A stretch of 64,000 nt of DNA from Romanomermis culicivorax (GCA_963922205.1 CAWUHX010000124.1:124001-188000); one strand, 5' to 3'; counted from the stretch's first letter, positions 37,501-49,500 are shown. The notes: a model not told the origin generated them from the sequence alone. Program-made: numbers and translations.

Positions 37501-39699
37501 GATGAACATGAAATCGGACATTTTCGTCGATACTCTAAAAAGTCGAATAGCAGAACGTTTCGGCGGCGAACATTCTATAGAATATAGAACGTTGGAAGAG
37601 TAAGAAAATTCATAGAATAATTTATCGGATAAATTTATCCGCAAGTACAATTTTCAACTGTAGAAGGAATATCGAGAAAAATTCTTACTGTAACAGAAGT
37701 CGTGTTGGACACAAAGCAATTTAATTGGTCGAAATATTTTATATCATCAATTTGATTGGTCGAAAAATTGTAGTCTACTCCTTCCTAACCGTGAGTCCAA
37801 GCCTAAGCCCTAGCCTAGGCCTAAACCCAAACCTAGGCCTAAACCTAAACCTAAACCTAAAACTAAGCCTAAGCCTAAGCCAGAAAATATGCCAGAACAA
37901 TTAAAAAAATAATAAATTTTTTCGACCAATCAAATTGATGACAGTTCTCGCTCCACAATGCATTCTCTGTTGGACACCTTTGACCATTCTTTTATTCAAA
38001 AATGACCATTTTCTACCAAAACAAAACTTTTTTCCGTTTTTTCATCCCCAGCCGTATCGTCTACGATTCTTGGGAAAAATTCCTATAGTACCTTTTCCCA
38101 ATAGCGTATCTACTGTAGCTGCAATAAGCCAGATTCGATTTTCAGCTTGAATATGCTCGATGACGAAGAATTTGTCGAACGAAAAGGCAGCCCTCTGGAC
38201 ACCCTGTCTCATTATTTGACCTCTAAATTATCGTACAAGAAAAATGAACGAGACTTATGCTTGTTGCGACACGATGTCACTGTAGCCTGGCCAAACGGAT
38301 CAGAGGTATTGTCTGCGAGAATAACTGTGAAAAATTGATCTATACATACCGCATCATTTTGAAACGCCAGGAAATCCACCACGTCAATTTGGTGAAATAC
38401 GGCGATGCTAATTCTTATTCGGCTATGGCCAGCACTGTAGGTTACTGTACGGCTATTATGGCGAAAATGATCTTGGATGGTAAGCTTACTTTGTATGAGC
38501 TCAAAAGTTCCTGGGTATATCATCTTCGAGTAAATCAACTGAAATTTTGCATTTGAAATTGTGATATCATGTTTTAAAATCAGGAAAGAAGTTTAGTAGT
38601 TGCATGATGAAGTCGAATGATCGTGCGTCGAATTTTAGATAATTTTGATCTTTGGAATTCTTCTAGCATCTGTTCCACGTCCTGTTCAAATTTTCATTCT
38701 GATGTCTGCAGTAAACAAACGATTGACTAAAAACTTTACTACGACCTGTTTTTTCATAAGATACTTGCAAATAACTAAAATTGACAAAAATAAGTACTGC
38801 CTCATTATTCCATGAAGCTTTTACTGTAGAAGTTTTTGCACAAACATTTTTAGGGTTGGTTGTGTTAAATCATACATTTGCAGCTCTATATGACTTTCGG
38901 TTTACCAAGAAATCACAAAATATGAAGCATTCAAGAAAAAAGTCTACAGATTCATTTGCAGAATCCAAGCTTTAGTCTGCTTTTTATAAAATGCTGGCAA
39001 ATTTTAAAAGTAGCAAAAATTAGAAGCACCATCAAAGTCGTTTATGCAAAGCTTTTGCTATATCATTTTTTCGCAAAGTCGTTAAAAGTTAATCAAGCAT
39101 GCTCACATTTGTAGCCCACTGCAGGCCAAAATTTAAAAGTATGAAATGGTATTTGATTTATTTTTTCATTATTTAGGCGCGTTCATAGAAAAACGTAGTT
39201 CTAGAATAGTTGTCACTTTTTGTGATTATGGATAATTCTGTGAATACTGTGAGCGTTTTAAAAATATAAAGACGTGAATTTTTGTTGTGCGAGTTATACT
39301 CAGATAAATCCATGTCACATTGATATTTTGTCATTGATCATGACTCGAAAAATTATCATCACTGATTATTTTGGCCTTATCCAGATTTTACATTCTGTTG
39401 CACCTGTTTTTTCTGTTTGGTGTGTCTATAAACGTCACAAATCTCACTTATTCTGTCTTTCTGATGTCAGATTGGCTTCATCCTTTGAGCATAATTATGG
39501 TATGTATCGTCATGATATTTTCAATTCACTTCTTTTCGTAGGTGAAATACAAGTCAAGGGTCACGTGCTCCCTATGAATAAGGCTGTTTACAGACCCGTT
39601 TTGGATAGATTGGCTAAAGAAGGAATCGTGGCCAAAAGTTCTAAAACCATAGTAAAAGACGACCGTTTTGTGAAAGGCATGGGTAATCAATCTTTATGA
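25581..39699 (+). CDS. AASS: Bifunctional alpha-aminoadipic semialdehyde synthase (lysine-ketoglutarate reductase / saccharopine dehydrogenase)
   Basis: Twenty exons: 25581-25871, 27432-27608, 28514-28666, 29790-29936, 30004-30082, 30223-30350, 31052-31329, 32323-32437, 32728-32787, 32847-32917, 33373-33642, 35032-35142, 35197-35305, 35496-35572, 35665-35886, 37305-37410, 37481-37599, 38146-38305, 38371-38479 and 39542-39699. They sum to 2940 nt (979 residues), every phase agrees and every intron is GT-AG. The N-terminus is hydrophobic and basic before the first acidic residue, as in a mitochondrial leader. The reductase half (about 45-499) has [30 protein letters not shown] and [13 protein letters not shown]. 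The dehydrogenase half (about 500-979) has a Rossmann loop ([16 protein letters not shown]), [16 protein letters not shown] and [18 protein letters not shown]. The enzyme condenses lysine with 2-oxoglutarate to saccharopine, then splits it to aminoadipic semialdehyde and glutamate. Human AASS (926 residues) is collinear. Confidence 0.96.
26600..26715. mobile_element. Fragment of MITE family M4
   Basis: It keeps the interior word GATACCTGCTGCTTTCCATT and the right end ATTAGCATTCCAAGAAAAACAGAC, but the left half is shortened or rearranged (ATGCTTCCAAATTTCCCG). It lies in AASS intron 1. Confidence 0.5.
37744..37941. repeat. Telomere-like GCCTAA array inside a perfect 24-bp inverted repeat (copy 2)
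   Basis: The left arm starts TCATCAATTTGATTGGTCGA (37744-37767) and the right arm (37918-37941) is its perfect complement over 24 bp. Between them, about 37797-37882, lie some 85 bp of GCCTAA/ACCTAA units, with degenerate CCTAGG variants in the first part and clean CCTAAG at the end. A partial extra copy of the arm word (TTGGTCGAAATA) precedes the left arm. It lies in AASS intron 17 (37600-38145). Confidence 0.85.
38973..39197. mobile_element. Diverged MITE, family M4 copy 3
   Basis: Left end TAGTCTGCTTTTTATAAAAT and right end CATAGAAAAACGTA are inverted relatives of the family termini. The interior keeps CAAAGTCGTTTATGCAAAGC and TTTTTCATTATTTAGG. Older and more diverged than the copies at 23852 and 55833. 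It lies in the last AASS intron (38480-39541). Confidence 0.65.
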
Positions 39700-39823
39700 A
39701 ATCTTCAGTGTATTCTACATGTTATTATTACTTTTTGCTATTACCTCTTTCCGCTACAATTTGTTCTATTACGTTTTAGTATGTATATTTATGATTAATG
39801 TTTTTGTCAGTGTCTAACTATCT

Positions 39824-39829
39824 AATAAA
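39824..39829 (+). terminator. AATAAA polyadenylation signal of AASS
   Basis: A canonical AATAAA lies 125 nt after the AASS stop codon, in AT-rich sequence. The reductase-only paralog starts about 320 nt further on, so the two genes are close enough for a shared transcript to be possible; no direct sign of an operon was seen. Confidence 0.6.
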
Positions 39830-40149
39830 GCTACGAGTATTTATTGTTCGAAAAAGATTAATGATTGCAAATTTCAAGGACTAAGTCATTTTTCAAATTT
39901 GATTGAACGATTTTTTGACGTTTCACCGCAGTAGTTGAGTTTTTTATTGTTAAAATACCGTTACTATTCCATTTTATATTTCGTATGTTACAGTCAAATC
40001 TACATTGTAAATTCACAGCGGACTACTGCTTTTGTAGAAATCGTTGAAAGATTTGCATGTTATTGTGGAACTTTCCTGCAAAGAAAGCTAACTTTTTTTT
40101 AAATTGAACTTTCAACGTTTGCTGCATTGATTGGGAGAACTGCTTACAT

Positions 40150-43100
40150 ATGAACGGAGACCATAAATCGCTGTGCGTGGCCATAAAACGTGAAACCACG
40201 AATCCCTGGGAGCGAAGAGCTCCTTTAGCCCCGAGACACGTAAAATTTTTGTCCAGCAACGGTATCAAAGTCATAGTTCAGCCGTGCAACAGGAGAGTGT
40301 ATCCTACTCAGGTCGGGAAGGTTTCCCGTTTTCGTGACGTTTTTTAAGCAACTCTATTCTGTAAAGGACTACGTCGTTGCTGGCGCCACTATTTCCGAAG
40401 ACATTTCAAAGGCTAGCCTGATCATTGGCATCAAAGCATCGAAAATTGAAGATTTATTATCCAATAGAACTTACGCGTTCTTTTCTCATACTGTCAAATC
40501 GCAACCCGAAAACATGCCTTTGTTGGGCGCCATATTGCAAAAAGTATGATCAACAACGAGTAGCGTTTGAGCTTACACATCGTCGTGGGGGGTCTGGAGG
40601 TTTTGAACTCGCCCAGAGAGGTGATACCACCCATAATGTAACTGCTATAGGCGAGCAATAACTTTTTTCTTCAAACAAGCAATAAATTGGGTGTCAAACA
40701 ATAGATCTCACATTCTTTTTTGACGGAATTATATGAGTAGCTAAGGTTCGGTCGCTCTCCTTCAGATTTCCTTACTGAAGACTCTCCTCTTGTCTCTAGA
40801 ATATCCGTTTGATCGATTACGAAAAAATTGTGGACGAAAACGGACATCGAACGGTGATGTTCGGAAAATGGGCTGGTCGAGTCGGAATGATCAATATTCT
40901 ACACGGACTTGGTCTTCGGCTATTGGCATTGGGCTTCAATACTCCCCTGATGGTGAAGAGCATACTAATTTCATACTAAACTTTTACATGAAGGAGCATC
41001 GATGACGCAAAAAAAAAAGATGCACATGAGAAAAAGTGTTGCGAAAAGTCTTTTTCTAAGTCGCTGTGATCAATTTGAGGAGAAAAGATATCGACTCACG
41101 GATTTTTATTCGCATAAACGTTTTTTTAGTGTCGCCGAAGCTCATTCGAAATGAGGAACATTTAATGGTCATTTTTTGTAGCACATCAGCTTAGCTCATA
41201 ATTACCACAGTTACCAAAAAGCCAAGAAAGACGTTCAAGACGTCGCCGAGGACATAGCTCTTGGACTGATGCCCCGATCTTTACCACCGCTGATATTTGT
41301 ATTCACCGGCAGTGGAAATGTTTCACAGGTTTTTGTAACGGTTATTTAGTCAACATGGAGCTGAAAATGTTAAAACTTCTGATTTTCACATTCATTTTTG
41401 AGTTTTCGACGGTTTTGATGGAGATATGTCGGGGATGGGAAATTTTTTCAAGCTATTTTCTCTTTGCGCTCGAGTTTCCAAGCCATTCTGTAGCTAACCA
41501 ACTTTCGAGTTCTGTGCATATTTTTCACTGAATGAAGAGTCATTGGACGTCTTTACTTTGATACAATTCATCAGAGCATGCAGATATTCCACAAATCTCC
41601 TACGTACGAGTACATACCTTGGCGCACGAACAAACATCTTTTCATCAAAGTGATGTCATCAAAAATTCAAGCATGCACGCCATAACACAAAGGTGTTAAT
41701 TATTTCATTTATAAACAACCACTCAAGCTTTCACTAATCTTGTGAAAATTAGTTACATAAGTGACATGAGAAGTATACTTGTGGGTCTTGGGGATAGTCC
41801 ATTTACTTTGAGATTTACTAGTCCATTTTCTTGGGCAGGCGCAGCGAGAACCAATGGAAAACTTTATACTGTGGAAAAACGCTAAGTTTCTCAATGAAAA
41901 TAGGAACTCCAAAATCATAGAAAGACTAAGCTGCTTATCTACTTTTGATTTGGATAGAGCTGTATTTGACACACAAGTATTACTCGAGAAGTTTTCACCA
42001 TTTAAGTAGGTATATGGACGGGAATTTTCATCTGTTCTGTTTACCGCTTGTGATCGATAGCTTGTGATCGATAAATTTTCTTCATTCATTACAGTGACAT
42101 GTATAAAACTTCTGACAGGCCTTGCGAACTCCGACTTCGGAAACTCTATGACAAAAAGGACCTTCTTGATACGTGTTCTATCTATTGTGTTCAATTCAGG
42201 AGCAAATTTCAACATCTTTCAGCAAAAATACGGGTCTATGCCTGAAATGGTACCCAACTCCGCTGCTTATTTAAGTTCAGAGACGTCTGTGCGATTGATG
42301 AATTTTCGTCATAAGTCAATATGTTTTCCTCATAAGTTGACTCGAAATTCAAATTTTTTCTGCACGAGGAACATTGTTTTTTCTCCCTTCTTGTCATTTA
42401 TGTCTTTGTATCACAGAGACTCATTTGAAATTGAATGAACTGTGTGCTAGCATCCCTGTTAAAAGCAAGCTACCCAGTGGAATTTTTCCCAAAGAAGGCC
42501 AAAAACATACACTTTTTTGCAAATTTTTTTCAATTTTTTCCAAACTGGGGGGTTGGGGGGGGTAAATGATTTTGGGTACTGGGTTGGCCAAGTTGGGGGG
42601 GGGCCCAACCCCCGCCAAGTACAGGTATGCAAGGGAACTGTAAGACCGTTTGACACTACTTGAAGTTATTAGGATAGAGAGAGGCCGCTTGTGTGCCAAA
42701 CAGGTGAAATCATCATCAGAAAATATGATGCACGTCTATTTGTTGAGCTTACTTTGACATACTATCAAATATACGCTAAAAAACAAAACAGATTCAGTAC
42801 GCTACGTTTAGAAATAAAACGAACCTGCATATTTTAGGGGGCTCAAGATGTGTTTCGCCATCTTCCAGCCGTGTTCGTGAACGTCGCTGATCTTCCCACT
42901 GTTGCAAAATATGCAGGCAAAAATGCTTACAGTACATGAAAATTCATAGAATAACCCCTGTTTTACGTGTTAGATACCGACAAAGTTTACGGTTGCGTCG
43001 TAAGTCGTGCCGATTATATTTGCCGGAAAGATGGCTCGGGTTATTACGACGAGGAAGAATACAGTCTTCATCCTGAATTGTACGAGTCCAATTTCGCTGC

Positions 43101-45981
43101 AAAGGTAAGAAGATACGAAGCGGCTGAGATGATTATTACCTCCCTTACAAACACTGGCCATAATAAGTTCCTGTTATCAAATAGCATTTCTATTCAAATG
43201 GAATATGCCTGGGTAAATATCTTCCAGCAAGCATGCCTAAACTTCGGTTCAGCAATGAAAATCTGGTTAGGTCAACTAAACTTGAATCATTTTCAATTCC
43301 GTCAAAAATATAAATGAATAGTTTTAAATCATTTTTATTTATAGGTCTCAATGAGGTCTCTTCATTGATGCTCGATTTGCCTAGAACGAATAAATTTTTT
43401 CGCATCATTCTGGATGGAATCAGGCAATTATCTGGTTGATATCACGTATTTTCTGGATGAGATCTTAAGCGCATAAAAATACTGCAAGGAAGATGATCCT
43501 GCATAGACTCGGACCGCAAAACATTCTGACGAGTCGGTCCAGAATGAAATCTCAGTCCCATAAAACTCCGTCGTCAGACATGCATTAATACATTTGCTCA
43601 AAATTAGCTCAACAAAGCTGTTATCTATGGAAGTAGCTCAACAATGCAACATGGTTTGAATTTGTTTGGCAAAAATAAAGCTTGTTCTCTGTGAAAATTT
43701 CGTATCTGCACAGATCAAATTGCTCTGAAAGACAGTCGATTTATTTTCGAATGAGCTTTCAAAGCAAAGAAATCTTCATGCATATAAGATACCTTCATTT
43801 TTCAATAGTTCCTTTGCTTATAGGTTATTTTTCCGTACCTTTGTAAAATCGATTTGGCTTTCGCAGAGGGTTAGTCTTTTTACGTCAGCATCTTTCGAGT
43901 GAAGACCCAAATCTTCGAGTTGACATCAAGCGTGCACAGTGTAACTGCGCTAATTTTTCCACTATTTAGCGTCCTTTAGAAAAGCAAAATTGAACCAGCA
44001 GAAAGCTCTTTTGACGGAACTAAAAACAAATGCCATTTTGACTTATCGGTTTAGACCACCGGAAACGGACAACTCTTTCAAAATTCTGCGTGCATCAAAT
44101 TTCAATTGTCCCCAAGTGCTAACTTACTTGTTTTGGATAATTAAGAAAAAAAACGATGTTTGAAAATATGTATCAAATAATCGTTTTCAAATGTTTTCTC
44201 ACCAAATTTAACACCTTGCCTTTTTCAAAGTTAGATTTAGATGATGGTGACAAGCTCTGTAACATATTTCCACGAGAGTCGTAATTTTTAACTGCTAAAA
44301 AACTCAATTTTTGTGACATTATTCCAGATCACCTAGCTATTTTGTGAATATGTGTTTACATGAAAAAATGTAGCTGCAATGACCAGCAATATCGGCTCGT
44401 TGATGTAATATATCGCATTTTCTAAAATCGTTCCCTAGTACTTGTATTTTTATCGATTCTATCATAGAATGTGATGAGGGAGCACATTATCAGCACAATG
44501 AAAAAAATTTTGTGCACTCAAAAGCAAGACATCTTCCTGACGTCAAGAAAATGCGACCCGTTCCTCGCTCATAGAAATGCAAGGCTTACTGTAGTCAGGA
44601 AAATATACGACTGCACTAAACGTATGCCATTCACATGCATGTGAACACCTCCTGCTTCTCAAGTCTGATAAAAACAATACATTATCCATGTAGATTGCGC
44701 CGTACGCCAGCGTCATCGTGAACGGCATCTATTGGGAACGGAAATTTCCGCGCCTCATCGCGTCATCCGACGCCCAAATTTTACTCCGTGACGGGAAAAA
44801 GGCCAGACTGATGGCCGTTTGCGATATAAGTGCCGATTCCAGCGGTTCTATGGAATTTATGACCAAATGTACGACCATAGATCGACCTTTTTGCATCTAC
44901 GATCCGGAACGGAAAATGTGCAGCGATTCGTAAGTTTTATGCGAACTCGGTAATTCGATCCAGTGAAGGTTACTGCAGTTTTTTTGTAGTCTCGATTCAC
45001 CTACCGGAGTTTTATTGTGTAGTATAGATAACATGCCGGCACAGATGCCCCTGGAATCGACCGATTACTTCGGTGACCGTCTAATCAATTATGTTTTCGA
45101 TATGGTAAAAACACAGGGCTAAATTATACGGTATTGTACCTTTCAACAATTTTGGGATTGGAGACATCCCATCAAACGCAATTCTCAAAATTTCTTTAAC
45201 TGAAACTGTAATTTAGTTATTTCTAATTCTGCTGAGCCTTTCGGCTGTCGATTCAAAAGTGTTTGAATTCAGCTTCTCAGCTGGCCTATGTAGTCGTGCC
45301 ATAGGTATAGTACACTCAAAGCGTACAATAGTAAACTGTTTTTTGGCCTCAGTTTTACATGACAGAGTAAACAGTAAATCGCATTTTTCTGAGCTGAGCA
45401 GAATTTCGATAAAATTTGCAGTTTCCCGAAATTTTCAATACATCTTTCATTGCGAGTTAAAGCTAGATTAGGGATTAGAAATTTATCTAAACTTATCTAT
45501 AATCCATTCTGGGTGTAGATTCGACCGTTTCCAACGATAAATTTTTATGTTGTTTCCGTTGGAATTGTGGAAAATAGTTCAAAAAAGTCACAGAAAGTTG
45601 CTACCGCACACTGTTTGTGCCATATTATCAATGTTTCCATAAATTTTGTTTTTGTGAAAACAAAATTCTGGGGGAAACTCAGTGCTGTTATAATACCTGT
45701 CAAATCGGATATTTCCTATGGAATGTACAGGAAAACTACTACACGAGAGAATTTCAGTTATCGTGCATTGAAGGTTTATCCCGCTATACTTATAGAGTTC
45801 AATTTCACACCAATCGCTTTTACAGTTGTTGTGCTCGGAATCAACGCACCTGGAAAATTTCCGATCCTCCGTTGCGATCAAAAACGCTGTGATTGCTTCC
45901 AATGGAAAATTGACCCCAGGATTCAGTTATTTAGCAACTGAAGATCAGAAAGGGGCTATCAGTCTATCTATTAATATGTAG
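40150..45981 (+). CDS. Reductase-only AASS paralog (lysine-ketoglutarate reductase domain, no dehydrogenase)
   Basis: Nine exons: 40150-40311, 40367-40543, 40800-40952, 41182-41328, 42838-42916, 42974-43104, 44694-44929, 44990-45104 and 45826-45981, totalling 1356 nt (451 residues). No frameshift or internal stop; phases agree throughout. Exons 2, 3, 4, 5 and 8 have exactly the lengths of the AASS exons (177, 153, 147, 79 and 115 nt). Conserved blocks include [42 protein letters not shown] and [12 protein letters not shown]. The start removes about 44 N-terminal residues, including the leader-like part of AASS, so it may be cytosolic. The ninth exon joins what are exons 9 and 10 of AASS, and TAG follows nine residues after the point where AASS splices into its dehydrogenase half. 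Intron 5 appears to use a GC donor. It could make saccharopine but not split it; activity is unproven. Confidence 0.87.
41850..42080. repeat. Dispersed repeat family R1, copy 4
   Basis: Contains TCCAAAATCATAGAAAGAC, TTTTCACCATTTAAGTAGG, GGGAATTTTCATCTGTT and GTTTACCGCTTG, in the family order; the most diverged of the four. It lies in intron 4 of the reductase paralog. Confidence 0.5.
42547..42603 (+). other. Potential G-quadruplex tract
   Basis: Five G-runs occur within 57 bases: 6 G at 42547, 8 G at 42555, 3 G at 42574, 3 G at 42581 and 9 G at 42595, with short loops. A C-run follows directly (CCCAACCCCCG), so hairpin pairing could compete. It lies in intron 4 of the paralog on the transcribed-sense strand, in otherwise AT-rich DNA. 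Confidence 0.7.
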
Positions 45982-46588
45982 TTTCGAATATTCAAATCTG
46001 GTAGCAATAGCATAGGGAAGTCGTACGGTCCTTATTGTGTATGAATGAGCAATTTTATACTAAATATAAACTACAGTATCCTGAAAAATTGTGTCAAATT
46101 TTGCACATGTATTATGCAGGTACTACTTATATTAATTTCAATCCTATCTTGCTGGTGTCGAAATTCTTGTGGTGACTTTTCACTTTCTCATACTATAAAC
46201 ACGTCATGCTCGTTGTTCTTTTGACTACAGTAATACTTGCGTACGAAACTTACGTCAAAATTTTCTTGATCATCATTTCAACACAAAGAACTTTAATCTC
46301 TAAATGAAGAGTACATTGCAAATAAAAATTATCATGGCAAACAATGACTGGACGAGACGCCAGCAGACTATAGATACGATTTTTGTACAAAACATTATGA
46401 TGGCAGACATCATATCGGATTCGCAAGACTTAGTCTTACTGTAGGGTCAAGAATCTCGTTTGTACTACAGTATGGCCTACCGTATATCACCCACAACTTT
46501 TAAAGCCCGAGCGATAGTCAGACAAATATATGTATAAATGCAGTATAAAGCATAGAAAACAATCGACCAATCGACGATGGTCACGTGA
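45982..46588. other. Convergent intergenic region
   Basis: It separates the stop of the reductase paralog (plus) from the stop of the receptor kinase (minus) by about 600 bp. AAATAAA at 46319-46325 may serve the plus-strand gene. I searched for a remnant of the dehydrogenase half after the paralog and saw none. Confidence 0.5.
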
Positions 46589-49500
46589 TCATCGAACAAA
46601 CGTCGATTGGCCGTTTACAAATTGCGCCGGATGGTGATGATTGGTCGTCCTGTTATTGCTGGTCGAACCCAAAGCGTTGGTGATTTGGTGCAAATGATGA
46701 TCCATAAAGAGGACGGGCGTAAAATACAATTCGAAATCGACGGTGGCGAAAGGCGCGAACGGGTCGAAAGATCTTTGCTGCAAAGTTTCGCCCAAAATAG
46801 AGACTAAACGGCCGAAGTCCGGGCGAATGGCTGGTTCATGGTGCCAGCAGCGGAGCATCAGCGAATAACTGAAAATTTTACAAAAATTGATCGCCACGAA
46901 TTAATAAAATAACATTAACGTCATTATTAATTAAAGTAGCAAAAAGTGATTACTGTAATCATTAAAAAGATTGGCTGATCTGAATTTTGCTTCTTTTTTT
47001 ATACTCATACTTGTCTTTATCATTATCCATACTTTTACCCTTATTCTCATCTTCTTTTTGTCCTAATCATTGTCCTCGTCTATGTCTTCACCTCTATCGT
47101 TATCATGTTCGTTTTCCTTATCGGTATGTTTATCCTTACCATTATTCTCGTTTTATTCCTTTCAACATTTTTGTTCTTGTCCTTATTATTATTGTTATCC
47201 GTTGTCCCAAACATAGTCCTAATTCTTACCCGAACCTGTACCTTCATCCTTTATTCTTGTTTATTTTCTTACTCTTATCCATATCCTCATCCACCCTTGT
47301 ACCCTTGTATTTACTCTTCTTTTTGTTTTCGTTTTTGTTTCTGTTCTTGTTTGTTTTTGTTTATGTCTTTGTTCATGTCTATTCTTGTTTGTCATATTTA
47401 TTCTTATAATTATACGTTTACTTCTCGTTCTTCTCCTTCTCATTCTTCTTCTCCTTCTCCGTCTCCTTCTCCTTCTTCTTCGCCTTCTCCTTCTCCTTCT
47501 CATTCTCCAACTCCTTTTCCTTCTCTTTCTCTTTCTCCTTCTCCTTCTCCGTCTCCGTCTCCTTCTCCTTCTTCTTCATCTTCTCCTTCTCCATCTCCTT
47601 TTCTTTCTCCTTCGCATTCACCTTCTTTTTCCTTTTCCCTTTCTCTTTCCTTTTCCTTTCCCTTTCCTTTTCCTTTTCCTTTTCCTTTTCCTTTTCCTTT
47701 TCCTTTTCCTTTTCCTTTTCATTTTCCTTTTCCTCTTCCTCCTTCTTTTTCTCAAATTGTCATAATAAATTTGAGATTCTTTTTTCACATTCGATTTCCT
47801 AGAACCCAGACCAAGAAAATTATTATTGACCAGGAACTCTCACATTTCTGTCGGACATTGAGTCGGCCGTGAAAGACGATGGCCGGCGTCGAGATATTCG
47901 CGTAGCTTGGAATGGCTAATGTTGGCGTAAGGCACGAGACCTCTGGTCATCAATTCCCATAGTAGGATGCCGAATGACCACTAAAAAAGTAAGTGTGAAA
48001 AGAAGCTGGATACTGAATCAATCGGATCTAGAACCGAAATTAAAATTGGAATCAGATTCTGTTGGGTTGACAAATTTTTAGCTTTAATCCTGATTTGGTA
48101 AGTAAAATGTTTAGGCCTACAAGCCTAAGGTGAGTTTCCAACATTTTGGTTTTGGGTATGATATCTGACGTCTTGGTTCGAGCAAGGAAAACAAAAGTTA
48201 GCGGTCAACCGGATGAGCTCTTCATTGAAAAGTGATTTGGATGATGTCCAAACCATTTTCGTAATACTTAGAAGTCATTCGAGTGACCAAAGTCACTGCT
48301 AGCCAGGCCAACGAATTTGGTGATTTAAGTTCGGAACTAGATCAGATCACCTTCAGAGCCATTAGAAGTCATCCACGGGATCTTGTCACTCCAATGTCAC
48401 TCCAATCCCGTCACTCCAATGACTGCTCAAGTAAAAAAAGTTAAAGTGATACAGAATAATATTCCTGATCAATCCATTCGGAATATTGTGCACCAAAGGG
48501 TCATCGACGTGACCGGTGGTCAGTCGGATTATCTCGACTCTAATCTCAAATATTCGTCAGTTTTTGTTAGCAAATTTTGGGCTGTACCTACCACGTCAGT
48601 TTTCACGTCGAATACCCGTCGATCCCGTAAACTTTCCGGCGCCATCCATTTGATAGGCAGCCGAGCGTTTGTTTCTTCCTGTAGATAATCTTTTTCGTAT
48701 AAATCCAAAGCTAAGCCGAAATCGGCAACTTTGACCACCCTGTCGTTGGTGATCCTGTGAAAAGGGATGCTCAAAGTTGACGGACGGTGAAGTCACCGTA
48801 AACCTTTTTCATACATGCAATTCCTGGCTGCTAAATCCCTGTGGACGAATTTTGAATTGGCTAAATATTCCATGCCCTGGGCGACTTGATATGCAAAATC
48901 GAGAAGATCCATCACTATCAATGTCTGGAAAACAAAGTTATGTAAAGACTAAAATATCAACTGTCTCGATGTTTGGCACTGGAAAATGACACGAAGGTCA
49001 GTTGCAGTCTAGAAGTAAGCAGTGTAAGGCGTGGCTAAAAGCTGCGAATATTGAGTCATGATTTCCCAAGCAGTAAACTTCAGGGACAAGAACATTTTCG
49101 TGATCAAATTCATACCTTAGCTGATATTTGTTTTGGGTAACATCACTCGTTGGATATTTCTTTCTTACTCTATATGAGCTCATAAAACCACATATTAACA
49201 CTGAACCTGAATTAGCACTGAACTTGATTTTTTTCTAAGCAATGAAGAAATCGATTCGATATAAAGTAAATTTCAAAATTCCGTAATTTGTATCGGATTC
49301 GAGCCGTATCATCATTGTAACTAAAAATCTGATTTTAAACTTAGTTTCAAAAAAAATTTGACACAAAACGACATGACTTCAAGTCCTGATCCCGACGGTA
49401 GAAAGTGAAGTATGATGGGGAGTCTGTTTGGCCAGGATTCTATGCAAAAATACTACTTGATTTTTGTAATTTTCGTTAATTTGCTTCATGGGTGAATTTT

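Noticed and set aside
45588-45902. Open frames on both strands before the last paralog exon
   Set aside because: The plus-strand frame lacks similarity to AASS. The alignable protein starts at the TTTTACAG acceptor at 45825 in another frame.
47105-47872. Long Ser/Pro-, Phe- or Arg-rich frames
   Set aside because: These are translations of the polypyrimidine tract inside a receptor kinase intron; they have no motif and occur in several frames on both strands.
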